A stretch of 64,000 nt of DNA from Streptomyces paradoxus (lineage in GTDB: Bacteria; Actinomycetota; Actinomycetes; Streptomycetales; Streptomycetaceae). Numbering within the stretch: the stretch's first letter is position 1; each line of letters begins with the position of its first letter. Shown in pieces: positions 1 through 8,579 of this stretch. The notes under the pieces were generated by a model that saw nothing but the letters and a program-made list of their open reading frames with translations, did not search any database and was not told where the DNA came from. The DNA is taken from NCBI RefSeq assembly GCF_014202475.1, contig NZ_JACHGV010000001.1:310001-374000 (forward strand), written 5' to 3'. Made by a program: the position numbers and the translations under genes.

Positions 1-972
1 CTCACCTTCAGGGCCGCCATCGAGGTCGAGTGGACCGTGGCCCGGGGCGACGCCCCCGGCGACACGTTCGTGCCCGCGACGACCGGCCCGGCGTACGGTG
101 CGGCCCGGCAGGTCGAGCTCGGTGACTACACCGCCGACGTGCTGGCCGCGTGCGCGGCCCAGGGCATCGACGTCGAGCAGGTCCATCCCGAGTACGCGGC
201 CGGGCAGTTCGAGATCTCGGTGGGTGCGGTCGATCCGGTGGCGGCGGCCGACCGCAGCGTGCTCGTCCGGCAGACCGTCCGGGCGGTGGCCCAGCGGCAC
301 GGGCTGCGGGTCTCCTTCGCCCCGGCCGTCGTGGGCCAGGGCGTCGGAAACGGCGGGCACGTCCACCTGTCCGCCTGGCGTGACGGGGCCAGTCTGCACG
401 CCGGGGGCGAGGGCCGGTACGGCATGACGGCCGAGGCGGAGTCGCTCACGGCCGGCATCCTCGCCCACCTGCCCGCTCTCACGGCCGTCACCGCCCCGAG
501 TCCCGCCAGCTACCTGCGGCTCAGGCCCTCCCAGTGGGCCGGGGTGTTCACGGCCTGGGGCCGCGAGACCCGGGAGACCGCGCTGCGTGTCGTCACCGGC
601 ACCGCGGGCCTGCGCGACCAGGCGGCCAACCTGGAGATCAAGCCCGTCGACCTGGCCGCCAACCCTTACCTCGCGATCGGCTCCCTGATCGCCGCCGGGC
701 TGGACGGCCTGACGGCGTCCGCCGCCCTGCCGGACGAGATCACCGGCGATCCGGCCGGCCTGGGCGAGGCGGAGGCGGCCGCCCGTGGTGTGCGGCGCCT
801 GCCCGACTCGCTGGAGCGGGCCGTCGAGGAGTTCCGCGCGGACGGCGTGCTGCGGGCGGCCCTCGGCCCGGTCCTGGCCGACGCGGTGATCGCCGTACGG
901 CGGGGCGAGGCGGCGTCCGTCGCCGGGCTGGACGACGACCGGGTGGCGGCGGCGTACCGCTGGAAGTACTGA
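1..972 (+). CDS. Glutamine synthetase-like protein, 5' truncated
   Basis: This is the C-terminal part (323 residues) of a glutamine synthetase fold enzyme; the frame is open to base 1, so the true start lies outside the window. The glutamate/metal-binding stretch NGGHVHLSAW and the later RLRPSQWAG segment match GS catalytic-domain landmarks. The adenylylation-loop motif NLYDLPPEE of housekeeping GlnA is absent. It is therefore more likely a GlnA-like gamma-glutamyl amide/polyamine ligase than the ammonium-assimilating enzyme (inference). The stop is 1 nt from the GTG of the following amidohydrolase, so the two are co-translated. That pairing resembles a split FluG protein. The substrate cannot be told from sequence. 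Confidence 0.85.
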   Translation, partial: LTFRAAIEVEWTVARGDAPGDTFVPATTGPAYGAARQVELGDYTADVLAACAAQGIDVEQVHPEYAAGQFEISVGAVDPVAAADRSVLVRQTVRAVAQRHGLRVSFAPAVVGQGVGNGGHVHLSAWRDGASLHAGGEGRYGMTAEAESLTAGILAHLPALTAVTAPSPASYLRLRPSQWAGVFTAWGRETRETALRVVTGTAGLRDQAANLEIKPVDLAANPYLAIGSLIAAGLDGLTASAALPDEITGDPAGLGEAEAAARGVRRLPDSLERAVEEFRADGVLRAALGPVLADAVIAVRRGEAASVAGLDDDRVAAAYRWKY

Positions 973-973
973 C

Positions 974-2113
974 GTGAGCGCGGTCCGGGAGGCGCTCGAC
1001 TCCGTGCGGCTGGTCGACCACCACTGCCACGGCACCGTGACGGCCGACCTCGGCCGGGAGGCGTTCGAGTCCCTCATCACGGAGGGCGAGGCGTGGCCGG
1101 GCATCTCGCCCTTCGACAGCCCCGTGGGCGTGGCCGTGCGCCGCCACTGCGCTCCCCTGCTCGGCCTGCCCCGGCACGCGCCCGCCGGGGAGTACCTCGC
1201 CCGCCGCTCGGACCTCGGATGGCGCGAGGTGCAGCGCCGCTTCCTGCGCGCCGCGGGCACGGACGTCTTCTGCGTCGACACCGGCTACGCCCCCGAGCGC
1301 ATCACCACGCCGGGGGACATCGCCGAGGCGGCGCGCGGGACCGCGTACGAGGTCGTACGGCTGGAGGGCGTCGCGGAGTCGGTGCGGGCCGCCGGAGCCG
1401 AACCGGACGCGTACGCGGACGCCTTCCGCGCGGCCGCGCTGGACGCCGTGCGGCGGCCCGGCGTGGTGGCCGTGAAGTCGGTGGCGGCCTACCGCACCGG
1501 CTTCGGTCTGGACCCGGCCCGCCCCTCGGACGCGGAGGTCGCCGGGGCGGCCCGGCACTGGCTCGTCAGGGGCGGACGTCTCGACGACCCGGTCCTCGTA
1601 CGGCACCTGCTGTGGACCGCCGTCGACCTCGGGCTGCCGCTCCAGCTGCACACCGGTTTCGGCGACAACGACATCCGGCTGCACCGCGCCGACCCCGCCC
1701 TGCTCACGGACTGGCTGCGCCTCACCGCCGGGACGATCCCCGTCCTGCTCCTGCACTGCTGGCCCTACCAGCGGCAGGCCGCCTACCTGGCGGCGGTCTT
1801 CGAGCACGTGTACCTCGACGTCGGCCTCACCCTCCATTACGTCGGCCCCGCCCGGGCCGGTGCGGTCCTCGCGGAAGCCCTGGAGATCACACCGTTCCGC
1901 AAACTCCTGTACAGCTCCGACGCCTACGGTGTGCCGGAGTTCCACCACCTCGGGGCGCTCGCCTTCCGGCAGGGCCTCGCCGGGCTGCTGCAGGAGCGGG
2001 TGGACGCCGACGAACTGGCCCTGCCCGACGCGCTGCGGATCGCGCGGTGGACCGGGCGGGACAACGCCCTGCGGGTCTACCGGCTGCGGTCCGACGGGCC
2101 GGAGGACGATTGA
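974..2113 (+). CDS. Amidohydrolase family TIM-barrel protein (FluG N-terminal-like)
   Basis: A 379-residue metal-dependent hydrolase of the amidohydrolase-2 class. The N-terminal metal-binding motif DHHCH is at residues 15-19. The later barrel histidines lie in LHTGFGDNDIRLH and LLLHCWPYQRQ, and a C-terminal metal Asp in LLYSSDAYGVPEFHH. The start is GTG at 974, directly after the GS-like stop. Family members hydrolyse amide or C-C bonds; beside a gamma-glutamyl ligase, a role in clearing a gamma-glutamylated amine is plausible (inference). In fungal FluG the same two domains are fused in the opposite order. Confidence 0.8.
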   Translation: MSAVREALDSVRLVDHHCHGTVTADLGREAFESLITEGEAWPGISPFDSPVGVAVRRHCAPLLGLPRHAPAGEYLARRSDLGWREVQRRFLRAAGTDVFCVDTGYAPERITTPGDIAEAARGTAYEVVRLEGVAESVRAAGAEPDAYADAFRAAALDAVRRPGVVAVKSVAAYRTGFGLDPARPSDAEVAGAARHWLVRGGRLDDPVLVRHLLWTAVDLGLPLQLHTGFGDNDIRLHRADPALLTDWLRLTAGTIPVLLLHCWPYQRQAAYLAAVFEHVYLDVGLTLHYVGPARAGAVLAEALEITPFRKLLYSSDAYGVPEFHHLGALAFRQGLAGLLQERVDADELALPDALRIARWTGRDNALRVYRLRSDGPEDD

Positions 2114-2189
2114 ACAGGCGTGGGGCCGGTCACAGTTCTCCACGAGCGGCTACCCAGGAAGTCCGAACGGCTGAAAGTATGATCAAGCA

Positions 2190-2726
2190 ATGTCTGACAT
2201 GACCGAAACCACGCCCGGCTGGCTGTCCTCCGACGAACTGGAGATGACACGCGCCCGCATGCCGATCCTGTACGTCGAGGCCGTCCCGGTCCGCGTCGAC
2301 GACAGCGGCGAAGTCACCAGCGTCGGCCTGCTGCTGCGCATCGGACCCGACGGTACGGTCAGCCGGACGCTGGTCTCCGGCCGCGTGCTGCACCACGAAC
2401 GCGTCCGCGACGCCCTCCTGCGTCATCTGGAGAAGGACCTCGGCCCGGTCGCGCTGCCCCGGGTCCCGGCGTCGCTCCAGCCGTTCACCGTCGCGGAGTA
2501 CTTCCCGACGCAGGGCATCACGCCGTACCACGACCCGCGCCAGCACGCGGTGTCCCTCGCCTACATCGTGCCGGTGACGGGTGACTGCCGACCCCGGCAG
2601 GACGCCCTCGACCTGGTGTGGTTCAGCCCGCAGGAGGCCGTCTCGCAGGCGGTGCAGAGCGAGATGCCGGGCGGGCACGGGGTGCTGCTGAAGCAGGCGC
2701 TGGCGCATGCGGGCTGTGTGATCTGA
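2190..2726 (+). CDS. NUDIX hydrolase family protein (DUF4916-like)
   Basis: A 178-residue soluble protein that resembles the actinobacterial DUF4916 group, distantly related to NUDIX hydrolases. It keeps a NUDIX-like central region (LLLRIGPDGTVSRTLVSGRVL and a C-terminal DLVWFSPQEA strand). The classical GX5EX7REUXEEXGU catalytic box is not visible, so enzymatic activity is uncertain. The ATG at 2190 is used; a second in-frame ATG follows at 2199. The gene stands alone between the amidohydrolase and the tRNA. Confidence 0.7.
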   Translation: MSDMTETTPGWLSSDELEMTRARMPILYVEAVPVRVDDSGEVTSVGLLLRIGPDGTVSRTLVSGRVLHHERVRDALLRHLEKDLGPVALPRVPASLQPFTVAEYFPTQGITPYHDPRQHAVSLAYIVPVTGDCRPRQDALDLVWFSPQEAVSQAVQSEMPGGHGVLLKQALAHAGCVI

Positions 2727-2963
2727 GGCCTACGCTCAATCACGTGACCGACCTCCGGCCGGGAGGCGTACGCGATGGCTGCAGAGCAGGAACCGTCCCC
2801 GGGGCAGGCACACCTGCCCGAGTTGCACGTGCGCCTGCGCAGCGAGCTGAGCCGGATCGACGGGCTCGCAGGAGCCGCGCCCTGCGCCCTCGCCGTGTCG
2901 ATCTTCGCGGCCGGACAGGGCGCAGGCCCGTGCGCTGGTCAGGACCTGTTCAGAAATGATCAA
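2727..2963. other. Intergenic, no convincing gene
   Basis: The bases between the NUDIX stop and the tRNA terminator have an open frame from ATG 2775 preceded by GGGAGG. That frame runs through the terminator hairpin and into the tRNA gene (to 3032), which argues against it being a real protein. Nothing else is recognisable. Confidence 0.4.
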
Positions 2964-2995
2964 GAGGCCGTATCCGTGGAATCCGATACGGCCTC
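2964..2995 (-). terminator. Rho-independent-like terminator of tRNA-Pro
   Basis: Perfect 11-bp inverted repeat GAGGCCGTATC / GATACGGCCTC with a 10-nt loop. On the minus strand it lies 18 nt beyond the tRNA 3' end and is followed by a T-rich tract (TTGATCATTTCTG). Confidence 0.75.
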
Positions 2996-3013
2996 AGGCT
3001 CACTGCCAAACAG

Positions 3014-3087
<74 letters not shown>

Positions 3088-3223
3088 TTGCCCGTCTGAC
3101 CTGGGGATTCCCCCGGCCGAACGCGCAGGGAAACAATACCGCACTCGCGCCGGTGATCGCGCATCCGTTTCCGGGACGACGTTGCTTGACCTCAAGGTTG
3201 GTTGAGGTTGCACGCTCGTCGTC

Positions 3224-3928
3224 ATGACCGACGCGACGCTGACACACACGTACACCTACGCCGATCTGCCGGGCCTGATGAGCCTGATGACCGGCGACGA
3301 GAAGCACGGCCCGGCCGCGACGTCCACGCTGGACGTGCTGTGGGTGCTCTACGACCGGGTGCTGCGGGTGAGCCCGGAGGGCCGGGACGACCCGGGGCGG
3401 GACCGGTTCCTGCTGTCGAAGGGGCACGGGCCGATGGCGTACTACGCCGTCCTGGCCGCCAAGGGATTCCTGCCGGTGGAGTGGCTGCCCGGCTTCGGCT
3501 CGTACGACTCCCCGCTGGGCCACCACCCCGACCGGACGCTCGTGCCGGGGGCCGAGATCGGCAGCGGATCCCTGGGGCACGGGCTGCCGATCGCCGTCGG
3601 CACGGCGCTGGGACTGCGCGCGCAGGGGCTAGACGAGCCGCGGGTGTGGACGCTGGTCGGTGACGCCGAGCTGGACGAGGGCAGCAACCACGAGGCGATC
3701 GCCTTCGCCGGGCCCGCCGGGCTCGACCGGCTGCACACCGTCGTCGTCGACAACGCCTCCGCCACTTACGCGCGGCCCGGCGGGATCGCCGCCCGTTTCG
3801 AGGCGGCGGGCTGGTCCGCGCTGACCGTCGACGGCCGTGACCACGACGCCCTGTACGCCGCCTTCACCGCGCCGCACCCGGGCCGCCCGCACGTGGTCGT
3901 GGCCCGGGTCGAGCCGAAGTCCGCCTGA
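3224..3928 (+). CDS. Transketolase, N-terminal (ThDP-binding) subunit
   Basis: A 234-residue protein equal to the thiamine-diphosphate-binding half of transketolase. SKGHGPMAYYA and GSGSLGHGLPIAVG are family signatures. GDAELDEGSNHEA is the ThDP/Mg-binding motif, followed by an Asn (VVDNAS) where the metal ligand is expected. The pyrimidine-binding half is encoded next (3957-4868), so the enzyme is a two-subunit transketolase. Such split pairs act on specialised sugar phosphates or ketoses in actinobacteria; the substrate is unknown here. Confidence 0.85.
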   Translation: MTDATLTHTYTYADLPGLMSLMTGDEKHGPAATSTLDVLWVLYDRVLRVSPEGRDDPGRDRFLLSKGHGPMAYYAVLAAKGFLPVEWLPGFGSYDSPLGHHPDRTLVPGAEIGSGSLGHGLPIAVGTALGLRAQGLDEPRVWTLVGDAELDEGSNHEAIAFAGPAGLDRLHTVVVDNASATYARPGGIAARFEAAGWSALTVDGRDHDALYAAFTAPHPGRPHVVVARVEPKSA

Positions 3929-3956
3929 TCCCCGCACCGAAAGGAACTTCCTCCCC

Positions 3957-4868
3957 ATGGACACCATGCGTGACCGTTTCGCCCCCGTCGTCTCCCGGCT
4001 CCTCGACGAGGATTCCCGGGTCGCCGTGGTCCTCGCCGCGATCGGCACGGACGGCTTCGCGGGGGCCGCCCGCCGCCATCCCGGCCGGGTCGTCGACGTC
4101 GGCATCCGCGAGCAGCTCCTGGTCGGGGCGGCCGCGGGACTGGCGCTGACCGGGCTGCGGCCCGTGGTGCACACCTTCGCCAGCTTCCTCGTCGAGCGGC
4201 CCTTCGAGCAGGTCAAGCTGGACCTCGGGCACCAGGACGCGGGCGCGGTGCTGGTGAGCGCCGCCGCCTCCTTCGACTGGCCGGCCGGGGGCTACACCCA
4301 CATGGCGCCGGGCGATGTGGCCCTGCTCGACACCCTGGACGGCTGGACCGTGCATGTGCCGGGGCACCCGGACGAGGCCGAGACGCTGCTGCGGCACGCG
4401 GTCGCCGCGAGTGACGACAAGGTGTACGTCAGGCTGTCCGTGCAGTCCAACGGCCGGGCCCTGCCGGTCGACGGGGAGCGTTTCCTCACCGTCCGTGAGG
4501 GGCGCTCCGGTGTCGTGGTCGCCGTCGGGCCGATGCTCGACGCCGTCCTCGCTGCCACCGAGGGGCTGGACGTCACCGTCCTGTACGCGACGACCGTCCG
4601 TCCCTTCGACGGGGCCGCCCTGCGCCGCGCCACCGAGGCGGCCGGGACGGACGTCGTCCTGGTCGAGCCCTACCGGGCGGGCACCTCGACGGCCGCCGCG
4701 AACGACGCGCTGGCGGATGTGCCGCACCGGGTCCTCGGGCTGGGCGTGGGCCGTCGCGAACTGCGGCGGTACGGGCAGGTGGAGGAGCACGTCGCCGCCC
4801 ACGGTCTCGACGCCCGGTCGCTGCGGGAGCGCATCGGGAGCTTCGTCGGGGCGGCGGTCCCGGCGTGA
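3957..4868 (+). CDS. Transketolase, C-terminal (Pyr) subunit
   Basis: A 303-residue partner of the preceding subunit. It contains the pyrimidine-binding domain with the catalytic Glu in VVDVGIREQLLVGAAAG, the YTHMAPGD segment, and a C-terminal transketolase domain ending near residue 300. The ATG at 3957 has AAAGGA 11 nt upstream and lies 28 nt after the partner's stop, so the pair is one operon. The frame is open further upstream, but that part overlaps the first gene and is not protein-like. Confidence 0.85.
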   Translation: MDTMRDRFAPVVSRLLDEDSRVAVVLAAIGTDGFAGAARRHPGRVVDVGIREQLLVGAAAGLALTGLRPVVHTFASFLVERPFEQVKLDLGHQDAGAVLVSAAASFDWPAGGYTHMAPGDVALLDTLDGWTVHVPGHPDEAETLLRHAVAASDDKVYVRLSVQSNGRALPVDGERFLTVREGRSGVVVAVGPMLDAVLAATEGLDVTVLYATTVRPFDGAALRRATEAAGTDVVLVEPYRAGTSTAAANDALADVPHRVLGLGVGRRELRRYGQVEEHVAAHGLDARSLRERIGSFVGAAVPA

Positions 4869-4881
4869 GACCGGGAGGAGG

Positions 4882-5238
4882 TCACTCCGCCGGCAGGCCG
4901 AGCCGGGGGTGAGCCTCCAGGAGCCGGGTCGGGGCCGCCTGACGCCAGGAGTCGGCGAGGATGTCCCGCAGCTCGGCTTCGTCCTCGATGGCGCGGAGCC
5001 GGGCCCGCACCCAGGCGAACTGGGACTCGTGGTCGGCGATCCAGAACTTCCCCGGCTCGGCGAGCACCAGTTCGTTGCGCTCCTCCTTGGGGCAGCGCAC
5101 GGCGATGGAGGTCTCGTCCTCCGGCAGCGTGGCGAACATCTTGCCCGCGACCCGGAACGTGGGCATGCTCCAGGCGATCTTCTCCGTCGTGTCCGGCAGG
5201 GACAGGGCAATCCGTCGTACGTCTTCGGCATCCGGCAT
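4882..5238 (-). CDS. MmcQ/YjbR family protein
   Basis: A 118-residue protein beginning MPDAEDVRRIALSLPDT. It is typical of the small MmcQ/YjbR (CyaY-like fold) family, with the conserved W-S-MPTFRV and KEERNELV blocks. The biochemical role is unknown; a DNA-binding annotation is common but weakly supported. An alternative GTG start at 5262 would add eight residues and lies 6 nt after the GNAT stop; the ATG at 5238 matches the usual family N-terminus better. It is probably co-transcribed with the GNAT and XRE genes upstream. Confidence 0.8.
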   Translation of the reverse strand: MPDAEDVRRIALSLPDTTEKIAWSMPTFRVAGKMFATLPEDETSIAVRCPKEERNELVLAEPGKFWIADHESQFAWVRARLRAIEDEAELRDILADSWRQAAPTRLLEAHPRLGLPAE

Positions 5239-5268
5239 GGCAGGCACGGTATCGGCTCCCACTGACCA

Positions 5269-5796
5269 TCACCTGGTGAGAGCGGTTGCCGGTACGTGCT
5301 TGTAGTAGATCGTCGTCGGGCGCAGCACGCCGCCCGGGTCCGCGGCGTAGTCGGGGATCGCGCCGACCGGGGTCCAGCCGGCGGACCGGTACAGATGCTC
5401 GGCGGGGCTGCCGGTCTCGGTGTCCAGGTGCAGGAGGGTGACGCCGGCCGCCGCGGCGGCCTCCTCCGCCGTGGTCAGGAGCCCGCGGCCGAGGCCGCGC
5501 CCACGGGCGTCCGGGTGCACCATCAGTTTCACGAGTTCGGCGCGGTGACGGCTGTTGGCCTTGCCGGGGAATGCCAGGCTCACGGTGCCGAGCACCCCGT
5601 CCCCGTCGAGCGCCGCCCAGACGTCGAGCCTGCCCGCCCCGACGTCCGCGGCCCGCTCCTCCCACCAGGCCAGGGCGTCCGCGCGGCTGAGCGGGGCGAG
5701 GAAGCCGATCGAGGCTCCGCCGTTCACCGTGCCGGACAGCAGATCTCCCAACCCCGACGCATGGTGCAGCAGTTGACCGGCATCCAGTCGGATCAC
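5269..5796 (-). CDS. GNAT family N-acetyltransferase
   Basis: A 175-residue GNAT acetyltransferase. The acetyl-CoA-binding motif A is HPDARGRGLGRGLL (Q/RxxGxG/A type), followed by LHLDTETGSPAEHLYRSAGW, typical of motif B. The substrate is unknown. The GTG start overlaps the TGA of the XRE-cupin gene by 4 nt (GTGA), so translation is coupled; the regulator and the acetyltransferase probably form one function. Confidence 0.85.
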   Translation of the reverse strand: MIRLDAGQLLHHASGLGDLLSGTVNGGASIGFLAPLSRADALAWWEERAADVGAGRLDVWAALDGDGVLGTVSLAFPGKANSRHRAELVKLMVHPDARGRGLGRGLLTTAEEAAAAAGVTLLHLDTETGSPAEHLYRSAGWTPVGAIPDYAADPGGVLRPTTIYYKHVPATALTR

Positions 5797-6365
5797 GGCC
5801 GCACCACCGCCAGCAGGTACCGGACGCCCTCGGGAGCGGCGCACCGGAACCGGGTCGGGCCCCACACCCGCATCCGCAGGCAGTCCCCGGTGGCGAGGTG
5901 GTGTTCGGTGTTCTGCTCGGTCACGTCGAGAGCCCCCTCCAGGATCCAGATGTGCTGCTCCAGCCCGGCCACGGGCGGGCGGTCGTAGGCGATGTCGGTG
6001 CCGGGTGAGAGGCGGGCCTCGACCAGTTCGCCGCGCAGGGCGGGGTGCGGGGGTGAGACGGACCGCCGGACGAAGCCGGACGTCCGGTCCTGCCAGACGG
6101 GCTGGCCTGCGGAGCGGACCACGGCCTCCGGTTCCGCCTCGACCTCGCTGAGCAGCTGGGACATGGTCCGCCCGTAGACGGCGCACAGGCGGTTCAGGAG
6201 CGAGGCCGTCGGGCTGGTCTCCGCCCGCTCGGCCCGGGACAGGGTGGACCGGCTCACGCCGCTGCGCTCCGCCAACTCGCCGAGGGACCAGCCGTGTTCG
6301 GTCCGCAGCTCGGCCAGGCGTGCGCCCAGCCGCGCGTCGACGGGGTCCGTCTCGTCGCTTCTCAT
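5793..6365 (-). CDS. XRE-family regulator with C-terminal cupin domain
   Basis: A 190-residue transcription factor. The N-terminal HTH is at about residues 12-66 (LGELAERSGVSRSTLSRAERAE). A small-molecule-binding cupin fold follows from about residue 95 (LEQHIWILEGALDVTE, LATGDCLRMR). The ATG lies inside a perfect 13-bp inverted repeat (6361-6391) with no Shine-Dalgarno upstream. This suggests a leaderless mRNA and negative autoregulation. It is first in a likely three-gene unit with the GNAT and YjbR genes. Confidence 0.88.
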   Translation of the reverse strand: MRSDETDPVDARLGARLAELRTEHGWSLGELAERSGVSRSTLSRAERAETSPTASLLNRLCAVYGRTMSQLLSEVEAEPEAVVRSAGQPVWQDRTSGFVRRSVSPPHPALRGELVEARLSPGTDIAYDRPPVAGLEQHIWILEGALDVTEQNTEHHLATGDCLRMRVWGPTRFRCAAPEGVRYLLAVVRP

Positions 6366-6391
6366 ATCCGGGACGCTATCCCGGATATGAG
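6361..6391. promoter_or_regulatory. Perfect 13-bp inverted repeat over the XRE start codon
   Basis: CTCATATCCGGGA (6361-6373) and its exact reverse complement TCCCGGATATGAG (6379-6391) are separated by 5 nt. The regulator's ATG is 6365-6363, within the left arm. This is the obvious candidate operator for the XRE-cupin protein, and as RNA it would hide the start codon in a hairpin. Confidence 0.75.
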
Positions 6392-6411
6392 ACGTAGGTG
6401 TTACGGGCCGC

Positions 6412-7314
6412 TCACACCCGGGCCGCGGCGCCGAGCGCGTCCAGCACCGGGCGGATGAGGGGGTGCTCCTCGGCTCCCCTGCGGACGGCGGCGAAGACGC
6501 GTCGGGTGGGGGCCGTTCCGTCGACGGGGCGGACGACCACCCCGGTGAGGTCCATGCCGCGCAGCGCCGAGCGCGGCACCAGAGCGACGCCCGCGTCGGC
6601 CGAGGCGAGGGCGACCACCGCGCGGAAGTCGTCCGAGGAGTGCTCCATACGGGGCTGGAAACCGGCGTTCTCGCAGGCCAGGATCACCACGTCATGGCAG
6701 GGGTTGCCGGGGTACGGGCCGATCCACGGGTCCTTGGCCAGTTCGGCGAGCGGCACCTCGGCCGCGTCGGCCAGGCGGTGGGTGACCGGGACGACGGCGT
6801 CGAAGGGCTCGGCGTACAGCGGGACGTGGGCCAGTCGCGGGTCGTCGGCGGGCGGGGCCCCGCGGTACTCCACGGCGACGGCGACATCGACCTGCCGGTC
6901 CAGCACCATGGGCAGGCTGGCGTCGCCCTCGGCGTCCTGGACGCGGAGGCGGATCCCGGGCGCCGACCGGGCGAGAGAGGCCACGGCGGGCGCGACGACC
7001 AGGGCGATGCCGGTGGCGAAGGAGGCGACCGTGACGGTGCCCGCCGCTCCCGAGCTGTACGCGGCGAGTTCGGCCTCGGCCCGCTCCAGCTGGGCGAGGA
7101 CGGCGTTGGTGTGGTTGAGCAGGATCTCGCCGGCGGGGGTGAGCCGTACGCCCTTGGCGCCGCGCTCGACGAGCCGGTGGCCGGTCTCCTGCTCCAGTGC
7201 GGCGAGCTGCTGGGAGACGGCCGACGGGGTGAGGTAGAGCGCGGCGGCAGCCGCCGTCACCGTACGATGGTCGGCCACCGCCCGGAGGATGTGGAGCCGC
7301 CGCGCTTCGATCAT
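6412..7314 (-). CDS. LysR-family transcriptional regulator
   Basis: A 300-residue LysR-type regulator. The N-terminal winged HTH is at about residues 5-64 (VTAAAAALYLTPSAVSQQLA), and a periplasmic-binding-protein-like effector domain occupies about residues 92-295. It lies 36 nt downstream of kbl on the same strand, so it may be co-transcribed with tdh-kbl or act on it; the effector is unknown. The start ATG at 7314 is not preceded by a clear ribosome binding site. Confidence 0.88.
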   Translation of the reverse strand: MIEARRLHILRAVADHRTVTAAAAALYLTPSAVSQQLAALEQETGHRLVERGAKGVRLTPAGEILLNHTNAVLAQLERAEAELAAYSSGAAGTVTVASFATGIALVVAPAVASLARSAPGIRLRVQDAEGDASLPMVLDRQVDVAVAVEYRGAPPADDPRLAHVPLYAEPFDAVVPVTHRLADAAEVPLAELAKDPWIGPYPGNPCHDVVILACENAGFQPRMEHSSDDFRAVVALASADAGVALVPRSALRGMDLTGVVVRPVDGTAPTRRVFAAVRRGAEEHPLIRPVLDALGAAARV

Positions 7315-7350
7315 GCGATCGATTGTCTCAAATGCACCGGGTGCTGCGGG

Positions 7351-8544
7351 TCAGCCCTCCAGCTCGGCCCGTGCCGCCACGAAGGCGTCGACCGCGCGGT
7401 TGACGTCGTCCGTGGAGTGCGCGGCCGACAGCTGGACGCGGATCCGGGCCTGGCCCTGGGGCACCACCGGGTAGGAGAAGCCGATGACGTAGACGCCGCG
7501 CTCCAGCAGCAGCTCCGCCATGCGCCCGGCGACCGCCGCGTCACCGATCATCACCGGGGCGATGGCGTGGTCGCCGGGAAGGACGTCGAAGCCCTCCTCG
7601 GTCATGCGGCGGCGGAACAGGGCCGTGTTCTCGGCCAGCCGGACGCGCAGGTCGTCCGCGGCCTCCAGCAGGTCGAGGACCTTCAGGGAGGCCGCCGCGA
7701 TCACGGGGGCGAGGGTGTTGGAGAAGAGGTACGGCCGGGAGCGCTGGCGCAGCAGGGCGACGATCTCGGCGCGGGCGGCGACGTAGCCGCCGGAGGCGCC
7801 GCCGAGTGCCTTGCCGAGGGTGCCGGTGATGATGTCGACGCGGTCCATGACGCCGTGCAGCTCGGGCGTGCCGCGGCCGACGGGGCCGACGAAGCCGACC
7901 GCGTGGGAGTCGTCGACCATGACCATCGCGTCGTAGCGGTCGGCGAGGTCGCAGATCTCGCGCAGCGGGGCGACGTAGCCGTCCATGGAGAAGACGCCGT
8001 CGGTGACGATCAGGCGGCGGCGGGCGTCGGAGGCCTCCTTGAGCCGGGCCTCCAGTTCGGCCAGGTCGCGGTTGGCGTAGCGCAGGCGGCGGGCCTTGGA
8101 CAGGCGGATGCCGTCGATGATGGAGGCGTGGTTGAGCGCGTCGGAGATGACCGCGTCCTCCGGGCCGAGCAGGGTCTCGAAGACGCCGCCGTTGGCGTCG
8201 AAGCAGGAGGAGTAGAGGATCGTGTCCTCCTGGCCGAGGAAGGCGGACAGGCGCGCCTCCAGCTCCTTGTGCACCTCCTGGGTGCCGCAGATGAAGCGGA
8301 CGGAGGCCATGCCGTAGCCCCAGCGGTCCAGGGCCTCGTGGGCGGCGGCGACGACCTCGGGGTGGTCGGCGAGGCCGAGGTAGTTGTTGGCGCAGAAGTT
8401 GAGGACCTCGCCGGGGCGGCCGCCCGCGGTGACGCTGACGGTGGCGGACTGCGGGGTGCCGATCACGCGCTCGGGCTTGTGCAGGCCGGCGGCGCGGATC
8501 TCGTCGAGAGTGGCGCGCAGGTCGTCGCGCACGGAGTCGAACAT
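7351..8544 (-). CDS. kbl: Glycine C-acetyltransferase (2-amino-3-ketobutyrate CoA ligase)
   Basis: A 397-residue PLP-dependent alpha-oxoamine synthase, the usual Kbl length. It cleaves 2-amino-3-oxobutyrate with CoA into glycine and acetyl-CoA, completing threonine catabolism started by Tdh. Visible signatures are [13 protein letters not shown], the PLP ring-binding [11 protein letters not shown], and the Schiff-base lysine in [14 protein letters not shown]. The ATG at 8544 has AGGAG 8 nt upstream. It follows tdh by 35 nt, forming the canonical tdh-kbl operon. Confidence 0.95.
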   Translation of the reverse strand: MFDSVRDDLRATLDEIRAAGLHKPERVIGTPQSATVSVTAGGRPGEVLNFCANNYLGLADHPEVVAAAHEALDRWGYGMASVRFICGTQEVHKELEARLSAFLGQEDTILYSSCFDANGGVFETLLGPEDAVISDALNHASIIDGIRLSKARRLRYANRDLAELEARLKEASDARRRLIVTDGVFSMDGYVAPLREICDLADRYDAMVMVDDSHAVGFVGPVGRGTPELHGVMDRVDIITGTLGKALGGASGGYVAARAEIVALLRQRSRPYLFSNTLAPVIAAASLKVLDLLEAADDLRVRLAENTALFRRRMTEEGFDVLPGDHAIAPVMIGDAAVAGRMAELLLERGVYVIGFSYPVVPQGQARIRVQLSAAHSTDDVNRAVDAFVAARAELEG

Positions 8545-8579
8545 CAGGAAGCTCCTAAGGTGCTTGCGGTGAAAGGGAG

